In this document: positions 51,876-64,000 of the stretch, piece after piece
Layout of the letters: each line of letters begins with the position of its first letter
How positions within the stretch are numbered: position 1 is the first letter of the stretch
NCBI GenBank assembly: GCA_021613335.1
Contig: JAJTWR010000028.1
Coordinates: 96,001-160,000 of the forward strand
Direction: 5' to 3'
DNA length: 64,000 nt
Source: Whitmania pigra
Taxonomy: Eukaryota > Annelida > Clitellata > Hirudinida > Haemopidae
Translations under genes and position numbers: made by a program
The notes under the pieces: model-generated
Told to the model about the DNA's origin: nothing
Seen by the model: only the letters and a program-made list of their open reading frames with translations
Databases searched by the model: none

Positions 51876-53492
51876 AATAATTAAAACTCTCCCAATATTA
51901 AATACTGCTCACAAACAAAAAAATAGGAAAGAAATTCAATCCATTATACATTTTTTTTAAATACCCGCCCTTCCAACTGATGACCTGTCGAAATGTACTC
52001 ACTGCTTCATAAATACTAATCATCGAAATTAATTTAGCATATTCTTGTCCTAATTGTGGCTATTTATTGTCTCGTCAATCCACCGCATAAGTGGCCTAAT
52101 TGGGGTCTTTCACCACCCAAGCATATTTTTTTTCTGAGGTCCACTTTTCGGAGAACAATTTTTCTTGGCGAACGTTTCGTACAAATAAATTTCCACATTT
52201 TTCATACCTTAATGCACTTCCGATGAGTCAGAACAATATTATTTCACTGTCAAAATAAATTGTTCTGTTTAAGGAAATGTGCGACATTATTTCAGCTTTA
52301 TCACATTCATATTTAAAGAGGGCAGAAGAATGTTAATTGTTTTTTCGGTTTGGAAAATGTTAACAATTAATATCTTAGAACTGACGTTTAATCAGAGCTA
52401 GTCCTTTCCAGCGGGCTTGAAATGACAACTAAACTAATTTTATAGACATTTACGAACAATAAATCTTGTGCTTATTTTATTTAATTAATAATTTTTCATT
52501 AATTGTCTTTGGTGTTCAACCTCAGCATCTTGCTTCAATAAACCAGATTTTCTTTCATTTTATTATTATAAATCTCATCACGGGTCAAACGACCCCTCGC
52601 AACAACTGAAAAAATAACAACATTTCGAAAAAGTTTTTTCGATGCGTCAACAATAAATGTCAATACAATATATGTACAATGAATACACAATATATATCCA
52701 CAATAACCACATAAACCATCTTAATTAGGACTCGTATTTCCTTTGCCGCGTCAGTACTGGACAACTATAGTTACCGAAGCATCCACTTAAAATCTGATAT
52801 GTCATAATCATGTCTGCTATAATTCTTCGATAGGACAACGATGGAAGCCTCAATTTCTTCATCCTTTCCTAGTAACTCAAATACCTACAAGAACTGACCA
52901 ATTTTTTTGCAATAAGACCCAGTCGGTAAGGAATCCAAACTTGCACAGCATATTCAAGGTGTGATCTCACCAAGAACTTGTGGTTCTAATAACATAAAAT
53001 ATAAAAATAAGCAATAAATGCAATCGAAATATTTTAAATAGATTTATCCACCAATATGAAGCATCATTCAAATCTTTAAAAACTAAAAAAACAAATAGTA
53101 TAAACTATTTTAAATTATTGCATAATAAACCTTGAGATTTATAAAAAATTAATAAACATTGAAATATTTTATAAAACAATATAATTAAACTCGTTTAATA
53201 ATTTTACCTTTCTTTGTTTGGTACAGTAATTTTATTGCAAGCTGTGCTTTTGCGGCGCCAGTTGTTGATTTCACGATAAACTGCAGAATAAAGTTATTCT
53301 GAATGACAAATGCTGTGAATTGTTGACTACCCACGGTGCGTTTCAATATTAAATAGTATTGAACAAACTTGAATTTTGCCCAGATAATTCATTAGCATAC
53401 TTCGATTGAACTCTTCACAACCCGTAAATCTTTAATTTATTCTCACAGTGCGAATGCTACACTGATTTGATTTATTTGTTTATAACTAGTAG
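51876..53492. other. Intergenic region before INTS2
   Basis: AT-rich DNA with a LINE fragment at 52740-52995. No gene exon recognised. The INTS2 promoter and 5'UTR should lie just before 53493. Confidence 0.5.
52740..52995 (-). mobile_element. Old LINE fragment (C-terminal reverse-transcriptase region)
   Basis: The minus strand reads HKFLVRSHLEYAVQVWIPY near 52990, the conserved segment after the reverse-transcriptase palm in CR1/Jockey-type ORF2, followed after frame changes by MKKLRLPSLSYRRIIADMI. The order matches the LINE at 46836-49669 (YVRPILEYASPVWNPH, then RLRLLKLPTLERRRLLADL), but the sequence differs enough to be another family or a much older copy. Confidence 0.7.
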
Positions 53493-56400
53493 ATGGAATT
53501 ACGCTCGACAAGTGTTTGTCCTGTTTTGCCTGGAGTATTTTCAGGTTAGAAATTATGTTTATAAAATATACACTGTTCATCCTGCTAGATATTCATTTAA
53601 CCCAAGAATCAGCATCTAGAACAACAATTAAATTTAACTTGAATAGTGTTAACAGTTGCTTTAAAATTTGAGGATGCATGAACCACACTGCAATTTGTGA
53701 TAATTCACTCAGATGTTAATTAATTCTAGCTAAGATAACATATTGACTTTATTTCTAGTTTTTTTTTAATTTCCAAGGGATCCAGAATGTGGATGTGCAG
53801 ACTTTATCTTGCTACAATGAGAAAGAATTGAGACCCATCATTCCAAGTCTGGTCAGAATGTCATTATGTTCTCCAATTGACAACACGGAAAGTTGGGGAA
53901 AACAGAGGAAAATCATTTTAAAATCTCTGACAGGAATGAAAGCCGTGAACAACCTCGTCAGTTTGCTTTCCATCGACTTTAGAGACCTGGAGCAGGATGT
54001 TTCGAAGGAGAAGAAACTCACCGAAAGTTTGTCTGGCAATCTCAGAGAGAGTCTGACAGTAAATAAATCGGGAAGGGGTTTGGCTCTGGAGTTTGAAAAA
54101 TCAGAAGCACCTCAGAAGTTGAGACTTCTCATCTCGGAGATGTTGTTCATTTATTCGCAGATCAGGGAACCGAGGGACACGTTCTACGAGAGGTCCTCGG
54201 AGTTGTTTGACAGCGAAATTTTCCAGGAGGAAATATCAGACATCCTCTGCATCATTCGGGCAGAATTGCCTTCTCTCTTCTCCATAACGGAAATGGCCGA
54301 AGCTCTCATGCACATCTCGAACGGATCCTGGCTACTGTGTCGCCTCGTCGCCAACAACCCTGACAGTTTTCTCGAGGTCTGCACCCAGCTCATCAGTTCC
54401 GGTCCGTCTCTCGACGAAGAATCTCTGAGTAGCGTTCGACGTTCTCAAGCTCTGACGATGCTGTGCGACATGTGCCCTTCTTATCTACTCGTCGTCAGAT
54501 CCATGTGCGTTGAGCATTGTAGACTGGCAGGTCTGGCTCTGACGCTGACACTCAAGTACTGCGAGAGGGAAAGCACTTCTTGTGACTCAGTCAGCAGGAC
54601 TGTCGTCTTCGTCATGGGTCTTCTCTTCGACCACGAAATAGGAGTGCGAACCTGGTTTGCTCAGTTCATCAGGAACGGAGACCAGAAAAAGAACCCCAGA
54701 TCTTCTGTTTCTATACTGAGGGAGAAATTACTGAAAGAAGTGAAAGAAAGCCTGCAGGACTTGAGCGCAGAGTCGAAGATCATCAAAGGATGCGCCTTCA
54801 TCAGACTCTACAGCGCCCTCAGGTGCATCGCCGGGGTCAAATTCTCGGCGGACGAAAACAACACCCTCCTGCAGCTGGTCACCCTGCAACCGCCGCTGAA
54901 GGGTTCCGGTACCAGGTTCATCTCCCTTGGACTTTGCTTCTTACTGGCCTGTCCCCATCTGATCATGTCTGATCAACAGGAGGCAGAGGTCATCGTTTGG
55001 TTGAATTGGTTGGTCAAGAACAGAGAACTTTATCAGCAGGAGGAAGGAGATGGCTCCTCATTTTCTGAGATGCTGTTGCTGATTGCCATACATTTCCACG
55101 GCAGCCAAAACAACGCCATCTCTGATCTGGTTGGCACGACTCTCGGAATGAAGGCCCATGTGAAGGCCAGTGCTCTGGCTAAAATGAAGAACATTTTCAC
55201 TCTCCAGGTGTTTACTGAGCAGGTTTGGATGCATTTTTTTCACCAATAACAGCTAACAAGTATCTATATTTAACTGATAATCTTAACAGTTAGCAATCAA
55301 TTATCTTGCTAACTCTTGTTTATTCTCTTATCTTTATGGATTTAGTGCGAGTTAAATGTTATATTACTTAATAGCAATTTATGTTCCTCAATCCTGGCGT
55401 TTCATCCTCAGGTGGTTGCAGCACTCGCTGTGAAGGTTCCTGTGACGGCGAATCTCAACGGGAAGATGAAGGGATTTCTGCCCATTCACTGCATACACAG
55501 TCTGTTGAAGAGCAGGACCTTTTCGAAGCACAGAGTTTCGATCAAGGACTGGATCTGTCGACAGATTAACGAGTGCTCGATGCCCATCCATCCTACGATG
55601 CCTCATCTCATCGAAGTCTTCACCAACTCCATTCTTCTGCCTCATGCCAAAGTCGACAGATCGAACGAGCCCATATCGGAAGCCGACATGTGCGCCATAT
55701 TCGACTCTCTGGTCGATCGTAACGACGATTCATCTTTGGCCACAAAACTGTTGTATCTCATGTACATTCTCATGTATCAAGACGTTCTCATCAACAATAT
55801 GGTAGCCATTACAAATAGCAGAAGAAAAGTACTCCATTACAGTCAGTCATTTATCAATCAGCTTCCAATTAGACATCTTCTCCATTTAGCCCAGTCCAGA
55901 AGCTCTGAACTGGCTGGTATGTATTCCACCCTGCTGAATCTTGTGGCAACTCACCATCACCATCTTTGCCTTGTCAATGATTGGCTGGATTGCGGTGAGA
56001 TTGTTACCCAGTGCGAGGCTCGAGAAGTTCAGGATTCCCTCTCAGAAATTACCATCACTTGCAGCCCTGAATCTCTTGCAGAAGCCATTGGAATTCTTCC
56101 AAAAAATCCAAGCCTTTGTGCCATTTTGATGGAAAAAATTTCTGTCGAGCCATCAGAAAATCTATTGCCCTATTGCAACATTCTCATAGAAAATCTGTTG
56201 GTTTTTCTCGAGGACAATGTTCCGAGAAGGTGCCAAGATCTGGTTTTGACCATATGGAACAGAGTGAATGTTGTAAGTCCTAATCTGAAACTTTCTACCA
56301 TCAATGCCCTCAGACCTGCAACCACCTTCAACTTGTATTCTCTGGAAGAAGTAACCAAAGACCCTCTTATCGTACTGCGTTGCGATCCGAGAGTATTCAG

Positions 56401-57271
56401 GTGTCCTCCGTTCGTCGAGATGATTCTTAGCACTTTGAATTGCTTTTTACAAATGTCAAAATCTTTCCTCAGTAGCTTCATGACTATGGGTTCAGCTGGT
56501 GCTGGTAACCAAAGCCTTGCAACTAATGAACAAGAAGAGCTGAGGATAACTTTGGTAGCTGCCCAAGAGAGTGCTGCCATTCAAATCCTGCTCGAAAGTT
56601 GTCTGCCATCTGGCGAGGGGGACGAGTTTTTGCTGTCCAGCCTAAGAGAGGTCCAATGCCTCATATGCACTCACATTCACCAGAGATTTATATTGGACAC
56701 CAGTCTCGCAAAGCTGATTCACTTCCAAGGCTATCCGATGCGCCTCATACCTCTTACTGTTGCCGGAATTTCCTCGATGCACATCTGCCTGGATTTTTTG
56801 CCCGAATTGATATCGCAACCGCAGCACACCAAGCTCTGCTTCGCGATCAGACTGACGTCGTACCTCGGCCTCCACTACGCAATCCCCAAAACTATGGCAG
56901 TTGCGAAACTCTGCATCAACGTCATGGCCACTCTACTTCCCGTGCTCTCCAGCTCCCGTAGAGTCTCCTTCTACTACATAGTTTTGCCGGATTTGGTGAG
57001 ATTCTGCACGGCTTTCCCTGCGCTCTGCGACGACGCAGTGACCTTCCTTTTCCAATTGGCACGAGTGATGAGGTCCGAAACATCGGGGGAAGTCGTCCAC
57101 AGCGAAGCGGAGGAGGAGATGCTGGAAGATTCGGACCTTAGTTTTGAATTCTCGGAGGATGAGGAAGCTCTAACTCTTTCCACTCCGACGAACTTGTTGC
57201 AGAGGATTTACAAAACAGTCACGTTGATCACGAGCTCCACGTCTCTTTTGAAGGTCAAAATGGTCGTTTGA
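53493..57271 (+). CDS. INTS2: Integrator complex subunit 2
   Basis: Three exons: 53493-53544 (MELRSTSVCPVLPGVFSG), 53778-55222 and 55412-57271; phases agree and the total is 1118 aa against about 1200 in vertebrates. I recognise the family from conserved stretches spread over the length, such as LVRMSLCSP, LLSIDFRDLEQDVSKE, VRTWFAQFIRNG, FLPIHCIHSLLKSR, ISIKDWI-type KHRVSIKDWI, PLIVLRCDPRVFRCPP, LREVQCLICTHIHQ, KLIHFQGYPMRLIPLTVAG and SSMHICLDFLPELI. INTS2 is a helical-repeat core subunit of the nuclear Integrator complex, which cleaves snRNA and other nascent RNAs made by RNA polymerase II. The exons are more GC-rich than the surroundings. The acidic C-terminal stretch (about residues 1060-1090) is shorter than the vertebrate tail. 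It converges on ZFR. Confidence 0.95.
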
Positions 57272-57309
57272 TTCGTTTGCAGGAGTTTTTAATGAAATTA
57301 ATGTACATT

Positions 57310-57440
57310 AACAGCTAAGAAATATCTTGTATTTGCAATAAAGTTTATCTAGATTTTAGACATTCAAACATTTAGAGATCACTTCTAGAACTAGTCTAAG
57401 AAATATCGTGTATTTGCAATAAAGTTATTAGATCACTAAA
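57310..57440 (+). repeat. Tandemly duplicated poly(A)-signal region of INTS2
   Basis: The words CTAAGAAATATC-T/G-TGTATTTGCAATAAAGTT occur at about 57315 and again about 81 nt later at about 57396. Each copy carries AATAAA (57337-57342 and 57418-57423) in the + orientation. The second lies about 95 nt from the ZFR stop codon on the other strand. Confidence 0.8.
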
Positions 57441-57516
57441 CATTCAACTTAAAACTTTTTCGAGACAATTAAACATCAATGGACAAATCCACAAAACAGT
57501 CATATTAACATCACAA

Positions 57517-60500
57517 TCACATCGCTTTGACTTTCTTGACACAGGGCTGATTACATTCGTCCAAATCTTCCATTCCTGATTCTCCAGCAAGTATTTTTTG
57601 GCTTAACAAAATATCATCCATGGCATTTAAAGTGTTTCCTTCAGCAGCACCGCACTTGTCTTTTGCTTCTTCATCTTTTGCTGCCGGCTGATCTGACTTC
57701 TGGGAGTAGAGGATTTCCCTCATTGTCTGGCTTAGCAAATGCTGTTTAGTAAATAAATATACTTTTTACTTAAGGTGCTTTTTGACATTACATAAAGAAT
57801 AGAAGTTTCTCTAAAATATATTTTAGTAGTCAAGGAAGGTCAAGCAGGTATGACAAGAACCTAGTAGAATTACATTTTATCTGGAGTAGGACCAAAACGC
57901 TTATAAAATTAATAGGAAAAGGCAATTTAGTAAAATTAATAGAACAAGGTAATAGGGTGGTTATGCACCGGAATCCATCTTACCTGGGCCAATTTCCCGA
58001 TATCTTCCTTCTCCTGTGGAGTAAGATAGCTCAGGTATTCTGATATTTCATCTGCTGGTATTCCTTGTGCAGGGTCACCATCCTTGCATTTATTTACAAT
58101 GTCTTTTTCATTTTTTGGCACCTCATCACCAGTCTTGCAAAAACTGGATGCAAGGAACTCCAAAGACTTCCTGAGTATCATCCCTGGTCCTCCTCGGCCT
58201 TCCAGACAATTTATGGTGGATGCCACCAGGCGCTCAATGACCTGGATAAACGAATAAATAGATACTAAGAAATGATTCTAAACATCCCCCCCCATAATTC
58301 GTTCCAATAAAATAAAAACACAATCAACAAAGAAATGCTTGAGTGGATTCCAAATTTTGGGCTAAAAAAATGAATCCTTAAATCAAGAGCATTCACCTCA
58401 TCTGTCAAGCAAGCAAATTCCTTATTGCAGTGCCTGAGGTCCTTGAAGGCCCTGACCACAAGAACGCATGAGGGCAGTGGGAAGGCCTTGGTCTTAAAGA
58501 AGATGTTATTAAACAAACATTTGTCAGTAAAAATTTAGATTTAATAAAAATGGATGTATGATCAAACAATTAAATTGATAGAATCTAATTAATCCTCGAT
58601 TGTTTCACAGCAAGTTATTGTTTTTATTTAATTGATTAAGTGACCAAATTAAAAACATCGATGCACCTGGAACCACTTTGTCTGCTCCAAGAGGTTGAGA
58701 TGCCGAAGACACAACTCTCGTCCAAGCCTGTCGTCACTGTCATCCTTCTCCTCCTCTTTTTCTGGAAATAAAAGTCCATTTGAATTGCTCAGAGAAAAAA
58801 CACCTAATAAAAATATAATTGCATTGAAAAGAAAGTAAAATAACAAAAACACTATTACAAATTACATTGCAAAGAAATAAAGCGACAACTGAAAACTCGA
58901 CGACAAAGCAACAAATGCGAGCAAATTAATTGTTCAAAGTACCGTCCGTGACAGAATGCGACGAAATGAGAATGTTGCATCTGACGAGAGGATGCCACAA
59001 GTTCGCAAGGGTGATGAGGTCCTCCCCATCTGAAACAGTCAGTGTGAATTCCGACTGATCGTCCTTGGTGTTTTTCTGGAAAAGGAAAAAAGGATTTTTT
59101 TTCGTTCAGAATAAATTTCCTGCCTGACATAAAACTTAATGGTTTTAGAGCAGATGTTTCGATGAAATGATTTTAAACAATAGCCTGCATGTTTCCTGTC
59201 ACCTGCAGCAAGAATCTCAATGCCCATCACCACCATCACGGGATTAAGACTTAATTAATTAATTGATTTATTTAAAATTAACCGTCAATAAAAAATAAAT
59301 AACCATTAGCAGTTCTCACCTCTCTCAAAACCTCCAGTTGATTGTAGATTGTTCTGACGAGAGACTTAGTCGGCCAGTCGCGGGTCAAAACGAGAAGGTC
59401 GCAGGAAAGGTCGTAGTGCAACAGCAGCCCTTTTGCCAGACTGCCAACCTTTACCACAGATGAGATTAACTTCTGCTTGGACCTGAAAATGTAGATTAAA
59501 AAAAAAAAACTTTAATGATAAATCAACCATTAATTTATTTTATTGATTTAATAATTCTCAATAAATCTTTCTTTTGCATCCATACATCGTTCAATAATAA
59601 TTGTTTCAGCATATTTATTTTAACGAATTAATAGTTTTTGAAAAAAATTGTCTTTCGCACCCATCCACCAGGTTGTTCATGATTGTCTTCAACCACCTGT
59701 CGCAACTTCCGGAGACTTTCTGAACTGCTCTAAACTGGAAGGAGAAGGTGAACTTAATGTCGACGTTAGAGTTTAAAGAGTTTCGTAAAGTTTTTTATGA
59801 TTAATAATATTATTAACAATATCATTAGTGAAAATATTTTCAGTTCTCGAATTCTTCCTTGAAAAATAAACAACAAATATTCAGTCAATGTAAATCACAT
59901 TCTAAGCACATCAATAATTGGTTAATTATTGGCGTGCGAGTTAGCGTAGAGGGTTGCGTGCCTGCGAACGACGGTGAAAGCAACAGTCGTTACGTGTCGT
60001 GTTCGCAACCCTGGGGTAGGGGCGCTATATAAATGGTAGGTCGATTAAGTGCCTTCACATCCTGTTGGGATACGTAAGGCACTCAAAAAATTGGCTAAAT
60101 AAATAAAAAAAAAATAAAAAAAATTAAAAATCATTAGCAGAGCTCCATAGCACACTAACATCACCAGTAGTGGGATATATCAAGGAGTGCTTCTGTCTGA
60201 CACACTCGTCATCTTCAGTTTCTTTGCTCGACTTCTTACTTTCACTTGCATTGTTATTCTCATGAACCAGTTCGGTGCCAAAACATGGAACACCAAAACC
60301 CCCCTGGTAGGGCTTTTGTTGTGGCTCACCAAGCTCCTGACCAAACAACATGGTCCCCCCAAAGGAAGACTTAGGGCCACCTCTGAAATCCTGGCCAAAT
60401 GCGAGGCCTTGGCTTGCCATCTTTTGCTGTAAATCATGAAATGGAAGGAAGGTTCTTAAAGAAGTAGTTGGAAAAAAAAATTTAACCTATAAAACTGGTA

Positions 60501-63500
60501 ATAATAATGATGATAATAATAATAACAACAATAATAATTGTAATAATAATAATAACGATGATGGTAATAAAAGTTAACAAGTTTAACTTATTTTTAAAAA
60601 CTCTCGAGTTCCAAACAACCTCGCAGAGCATCCTATGTTGTTGGCTCTGCAGGTGCATTCTCCTTGCACTGGGATTCGGTATTTCAACCTTGCACAAATT
60701 GCAAACCACTCTGACAATATTTCCATAGAGATTCCTTATCTCCTCCACAAACTCTTGGCCTGATGAATAAATTAAGAATAATTAGTTACAACTGGTAAAG
60801 TAATTAATAGTAAAGAACAGAAGAACAGTTAGTTATTGGTAAGGTGGCTAAAATAGTTAATTACTAATTAACTAAAATTAACATCGAACACCCAGCCATG
60901 TGCTCAGAAATTCTGATAGCTTTTTTGTGGCTCAAAATTAACACTAAAAATGTTTGGCATCACCAACCAATCAAATCTTCTGTCACATCTGCAAAACCTG
61001 GATGTGGACAATTTAATTTTTTGTTTCATGTCTGCATCCACACAAAAAAGTAATGTATGCATTAATTTGGCAATGCAAAATCACTTACTTCTTGTTTTGT
61101 CAAAGTTCATCCCAAACTCTGAAACAAACCATTTAACCTTCATTGATGACCAGAGCAATATTATCATCATAAAATGTTTTGAGTTAATACAACAATAACA
61201 ACAACAACAAATAGAAGGAGAAAGTATCACGAGCTTATTTAACTGACTATCGGTGACATTTAACTGGGTCATGCCTATGTAGGTCAGTAATGTTTAACTC
61301 AGGCAAGACTACCTGTGTATGAATTAATTAATTAATGTGAGTGAATCACCTTCAGGCAGAGGCATGCTAGGTCCAAGAGTCCTGTCTGTGTGGGGTCTTT
61401 TTCTATGATCACTGTTCATTCTTAGAATCTGTTGATGATGATGATGATGTTAATGGCAATTTTTTTGAACCAGTAAGTAAACGCTGATAATTCCCAAAAA
61501 AAATGTGCACAGCTGAAAACTAACGACCTAAAAAGCAAGCTGATAAGAATAACAAACAAACAATAATAATGATAATAACAAATAATAAATAATAACATTA
61601 TCAATACTAATCAATAAACCTTGTGAAGATACAAAGAATTACAAAGAAGATAACAGCCTACATGCCAGCAAAATATCAGTTAACCAATTCATAATTTAAT
61701 CAATTAAATTAATCCAGCTTTAATCAACTCAACTCTTTGATGCTCTTCAGATTTTATGTGCTGCGCGTAAATGTCGGCACCATAGCAAGCAATGTTGCAC
61801 AATTGGCACAAGATCTCTTTTCTGGACGGTGGTAATGACGATGATGGTGGCGGAAGCTGGTGGTTGGCTGGTAATGACGACGACGACGATGATGATGATA
61901 GAGGCATTATTATCACAGGTTTTGGCCTTCTTGATTCCTTCTCCCTCTGGAGCTTGTGGTCCGAACTGCCAAGGTGACTTGTGAAAGCCTACGTGGTTTG
62001 GAATTACAAGGATTATGAGTTAGTGATGACAAGCATAAAGGCATCATTACCTACATATCATTATGACAAGCGAATAGCAGAGTTTGAATTGACTTCGAGA
62101 TGATTTTCGAACGGTTTGTTAATGTTTTTGAATTTTTAATGCTATTAAATTATCAATCGGTATTTACTGCTAAGCTTATTATTATTTAATTTATCTTTTA
62201 TTCCTATAAATAGTAAATGTTTCAAGAAGTCAAATAATCAACCAAAGTTAACGATGAATAATAACGAATACGTGAATATGAATCATTCATGAATAATTAG
62301 CCAAACTAATTAATTAAAACTTGTAACTACTCACCAGGGAGTTGGCGTAGCTCACGTCACAGGTGGCGCAGTAGAACTTGGAATGTCCCGGATGGCTAGC
62401 GGATCTGGAAGACGAGTTTGAGGCGCTTGAGTGACCCTCACCAACCCCCACTCTCCAATCATCTCCATTTCCACCATAACCGACAGTCGTGCCCGTTTTC
62501 TTCCCGACGCTATCATCTCCAAAATAGACAGACACCCCATCCACCGCGGACCCCAAATTACCCGATCGCCCGGAATTGTACGCCCCCTGTTGCTGGATTT
62601 GGAGATGAATTTGATGGGTCAGTTGCTGCTCGAACGCCTGCTGGAAGTGCTGTTGGAATCGTTCCCATTGCTTCTTGTGCGGCCCGTCCGAGAAGTCGAC
62701 GCCGAAGAGCGGTTCGGAAGTTGTCGACGGGTTGACTTTTGAGGCGTCCCTCGTCTGCTGGCCGAAGTAGGATGCGGTGGAGGAGACATCTTGTGAGTCA
62801 TATCTATCACCATATGGTGCTGAAAGTTGTTTTCGATTCTAAATAGTTTGGATAATAATGGAGGCCCTGGCTTGAAAAGCCCATTTTACATTTTGTTAAA
62901 AAAAAAATTTTCATGTAAGATATCCTAGATATGCTTTAATTCGTTTTAGTAATGCAGTCCCACCCTGACTAGATTTGTTGGACATTAGTTGATTATAATC
63001 ATTGGGATGAATTGGATTGCAATAAGATTGTTCCTGACCAGTGCCAATATCCTGCCCAAAAGTCTGCTGACTAGACTGGAAATAATTAAAATGACTTCAA
63101 TGAGGAATTGGAAATTGTGACTGCTTAAATTACTCATTAAACAACTTATTTTCATAATTTGCACTTGTGAATTCAAAAACTTTTAAGTGAAATGGGCAAT
63201 TCTGTAAAGTCTTTCAAATCAACTAACCCTGTTATCTTGCAGTTGGTAGGTTTTATCAATGGCTGAATAGTAGGAAGGCTGGACCTGACTTTCACTTCTA
63301 TTGTATATTGAATCATGGCTGGTAATTTTATAATCACAATAAAAAAACTATCAATATTGTGTAATCACAATAAAAAACTATCAATATTATGTAATAGTCT
63401 TCACATTTACAATTACTTAATGTTCATACATTGCAAATATGATAAAAGTACTGATCTGAGAAATTTTAGACTCCTAGCCCATATGCTAAGCCAATTTGGT

Positions 63501-63800
63501 AATTGGCCAGCAAAAGAAAAAGGTTCATGTTTATAATATTTTATGCCCTGGGCCTGGACTTGCATCTCGGAAGCATTGGGTGTTGCGCAAAAAATGTTAT
63601 TTTATTTGTTTGTGGGTGACAGAGTTCTGAGCTTGGACACATCTCAAAAGATGTATTAAATTTTAAAATTATAATCAAAACGGAACTAAAGAAATGAAAG
63701 CTAAAGCTAATGCAAGAGAACTTTTCACTTGCCCGAAATGATTCGATGACATGCTTAATCCGGCTTGGTAAAAACCTCTATACGAAGAATTATTATTCAT
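57517..63800 (-). CDS. ZFR: ZFR-like zinc-finger RNA-binding protein (three zinc fingers plus DZF domain)
   Basis: Minus-strand exons in order: 63800-63729, 63318-63228, 63075-62964, 62819-62335, 61988-61734, 61428-61350, 60759-60620, 60426-60160, 59734-59661, 59482-59320, 59075-58943, 58761-58667, 58492-58397, 58241-57984, 57741-57517. One small exon between the first two is missing; phases require it to be 2 mod 3. About 850 aa. The N-terminus is Tyr/Gln/Ser-rich. Three dsRNA-binding-type C2H2 fingers follow: FYCATCDVSYANSL..., LCQLCNIACYGADIYAQHI, and VCNLCKVEIPNPSARRMHL. The C-terminal half is the DZF nucleotidyltransferase-like domain (VVKVGSLAKGLLLHYDLSC, LRHLNLLEQTKWFQ, SCVLVVRAFKDLR, DPAQGIPADEISEYLSYL). 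ZFR-family proteins dimerise with ILF2 through DZF and act in RNA processing. The fingers fit ZFR better than ILF3, which has dsRBDs. A SINE lies in the intron between 60160 and 59734. Confidence 0.9.
59931..60122 (+). mobile_element. tRNA-derived SINE, copy 2, in a ZFR intron
   Basis: Begins GTGCGAGTTAGCGTAGAGGG, an A-box-like start, and has the B-box-like GTTCGCAACCC about 50 nt further on. It then has GGGCGCTATATAAATGG, GGTCGATTAAG and TTCACATCC, and ends TAAGGCACTCAAAAAATTGG, CTAAATAAATAAA and a poly(A) tail. It is homologous to 33921-34115. It lies antisense to ZFR within the intron between the exons ending at 60160 and starting at 59734. Confidence 0.8.
60496..60575. repeat. TAA/ATG-rich simple repeat in a ZFR intron
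   Basis: Imperfect AATAATAATGATGATAATAA-type repeat just after the donor at 60619 of the third-finger exon. Open frames across it are artefacts. Confidence 0.8.
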
Positions 63801-63864
63801 TCTGACAAGCAAGCGATCGGAAGAAGCAGAACAACAACAAACAGAAGCAAAATATATCGTCAAA
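63801..63864. promoter_or_regulatory. Candidate bidirectional promoter/5'UTR between ZFR and a divergent gene
   Basis: Only 64 nt separate the ZFR start codon (63800, minus) from the ATG of a putative + strand first exon (63865). Transcripts in both directions would need overlapping or very short 5'UTRs. No TATA box is obvious. Confidence 0.4.
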
Positions 63865-63889
63865 ATGGCGATATTAAGTGCCGTACCAG
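63865..63889 (+). CDS. Putative first coding exon of a divergent gene (partial, runs off the window)
   Basis: CAAAATGGCG is a good start context. The frame reads MAILSAVP and a split codon, followed by the consensus donor GGTAAGTATG at 63889/63890. The rest of the gene would lie beyond base 64000. Eight residues are too few to identify the product. It could instead be a chance match in the ZFR 5' region. Confidence 0.4.
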
Positions 63890-64000
63890 GTAAGTATGGT
63901 GTTGAATATAGTTAATAATTTTGTTTTTAAAATTTTGAATTTGTGAAAATTCTGATATTTTTTACATTTTCACAGTTTACTAAATCTTATCAATCAATCT

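Noticed and set aside
55388..55645. Minus-strand frame inside INTS2 exon 3
   Set aside because: Shadow of the clearly conserved INTS2 reading frame.
62418..62742. Plus-strand frames of 103-105 codons
   Set aside because: Antisense shadows of the GC-richer ZFR exon at 62335-62819, which matches family composition and splice phases.

Overview
This is an AT-rich, intron-dense genomic window from an invertebrate animal. The signs are short GT-AG introns, mosaic extracellular proteins, Integrator subunit 2 (INTS2) and ZFR genes, a neuropeptide-type GPCR, hAT and LINE/SINE relics, and long trinucleotide arrays. I cannot name the phylum; a long-ICL3 peptide GPCR and F-type-lectin-like/LDLa/SRCR/protease mosaics fit several invertebrate groups.

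Region 1 (24-31276, + strand) is a tandem array of five paralogous genes, A to E. Each has 17 exons in the same order with the same intron phases and encodes a secreted mosaic serine protease of about 790-820 aa: signal peptide, two F-type-lectin-like (FTP) jelly-roll domains of three exons each, three LDL-receptor class A modules of one exon each, a reduced SRCR domain over three exons, and an S1 (chymotrypsin-fold) protease domain over four exons. Hand-joined exons give an open frame in all five, and exon lengths match between copies. The His/Asp/Ser triad is kept in all five. The usual Asp189 and the Ser-Trp-Gly 214-216 strand are missing, and the predicted activation cleavage follows a Tyr. 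Introns and intergenic DNA carry a short hAT element, two other inverted-repeat insertions, a hAT relic and an inverted 69-nt fragment of the array itself.

Region 2 (31277-46350) is gene-poor. It holds a tRNA-derived SINE, two large compound microsatellites and a two-exon rhodopsin-class GPCR on the minus strand (37251-39504) with one frameshift in intracellular loop 3. An isolated exon-like open stretch (45489-45610, minus) belongs to a gene I do not recognise.

Region 3 (46355-52995) is repetitive: a nearly full-length CR1/Jockey-type LINE on the minus strand, lying between (TAA)n-type arrays on both sides, and a second, older LINE fragment.

Region 4 (53493-64000) holds housekeeping genes. 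INTS2 (+, three exons) converges on a ZFR-like double-stranded-RNA-binding zinc-finger/DZF gene (-, about 16 exons). ZFR appears head-to-head with a further gene whose 25-nt first coding exon starts at 63865, only 64 bp from the ZFR start codon. No tRNA, rRNA or CRISPR feature was seen. All exon boundaries are manual calls from open frames, GT-AG sites and comparison between paralogues; no alignment program was run.
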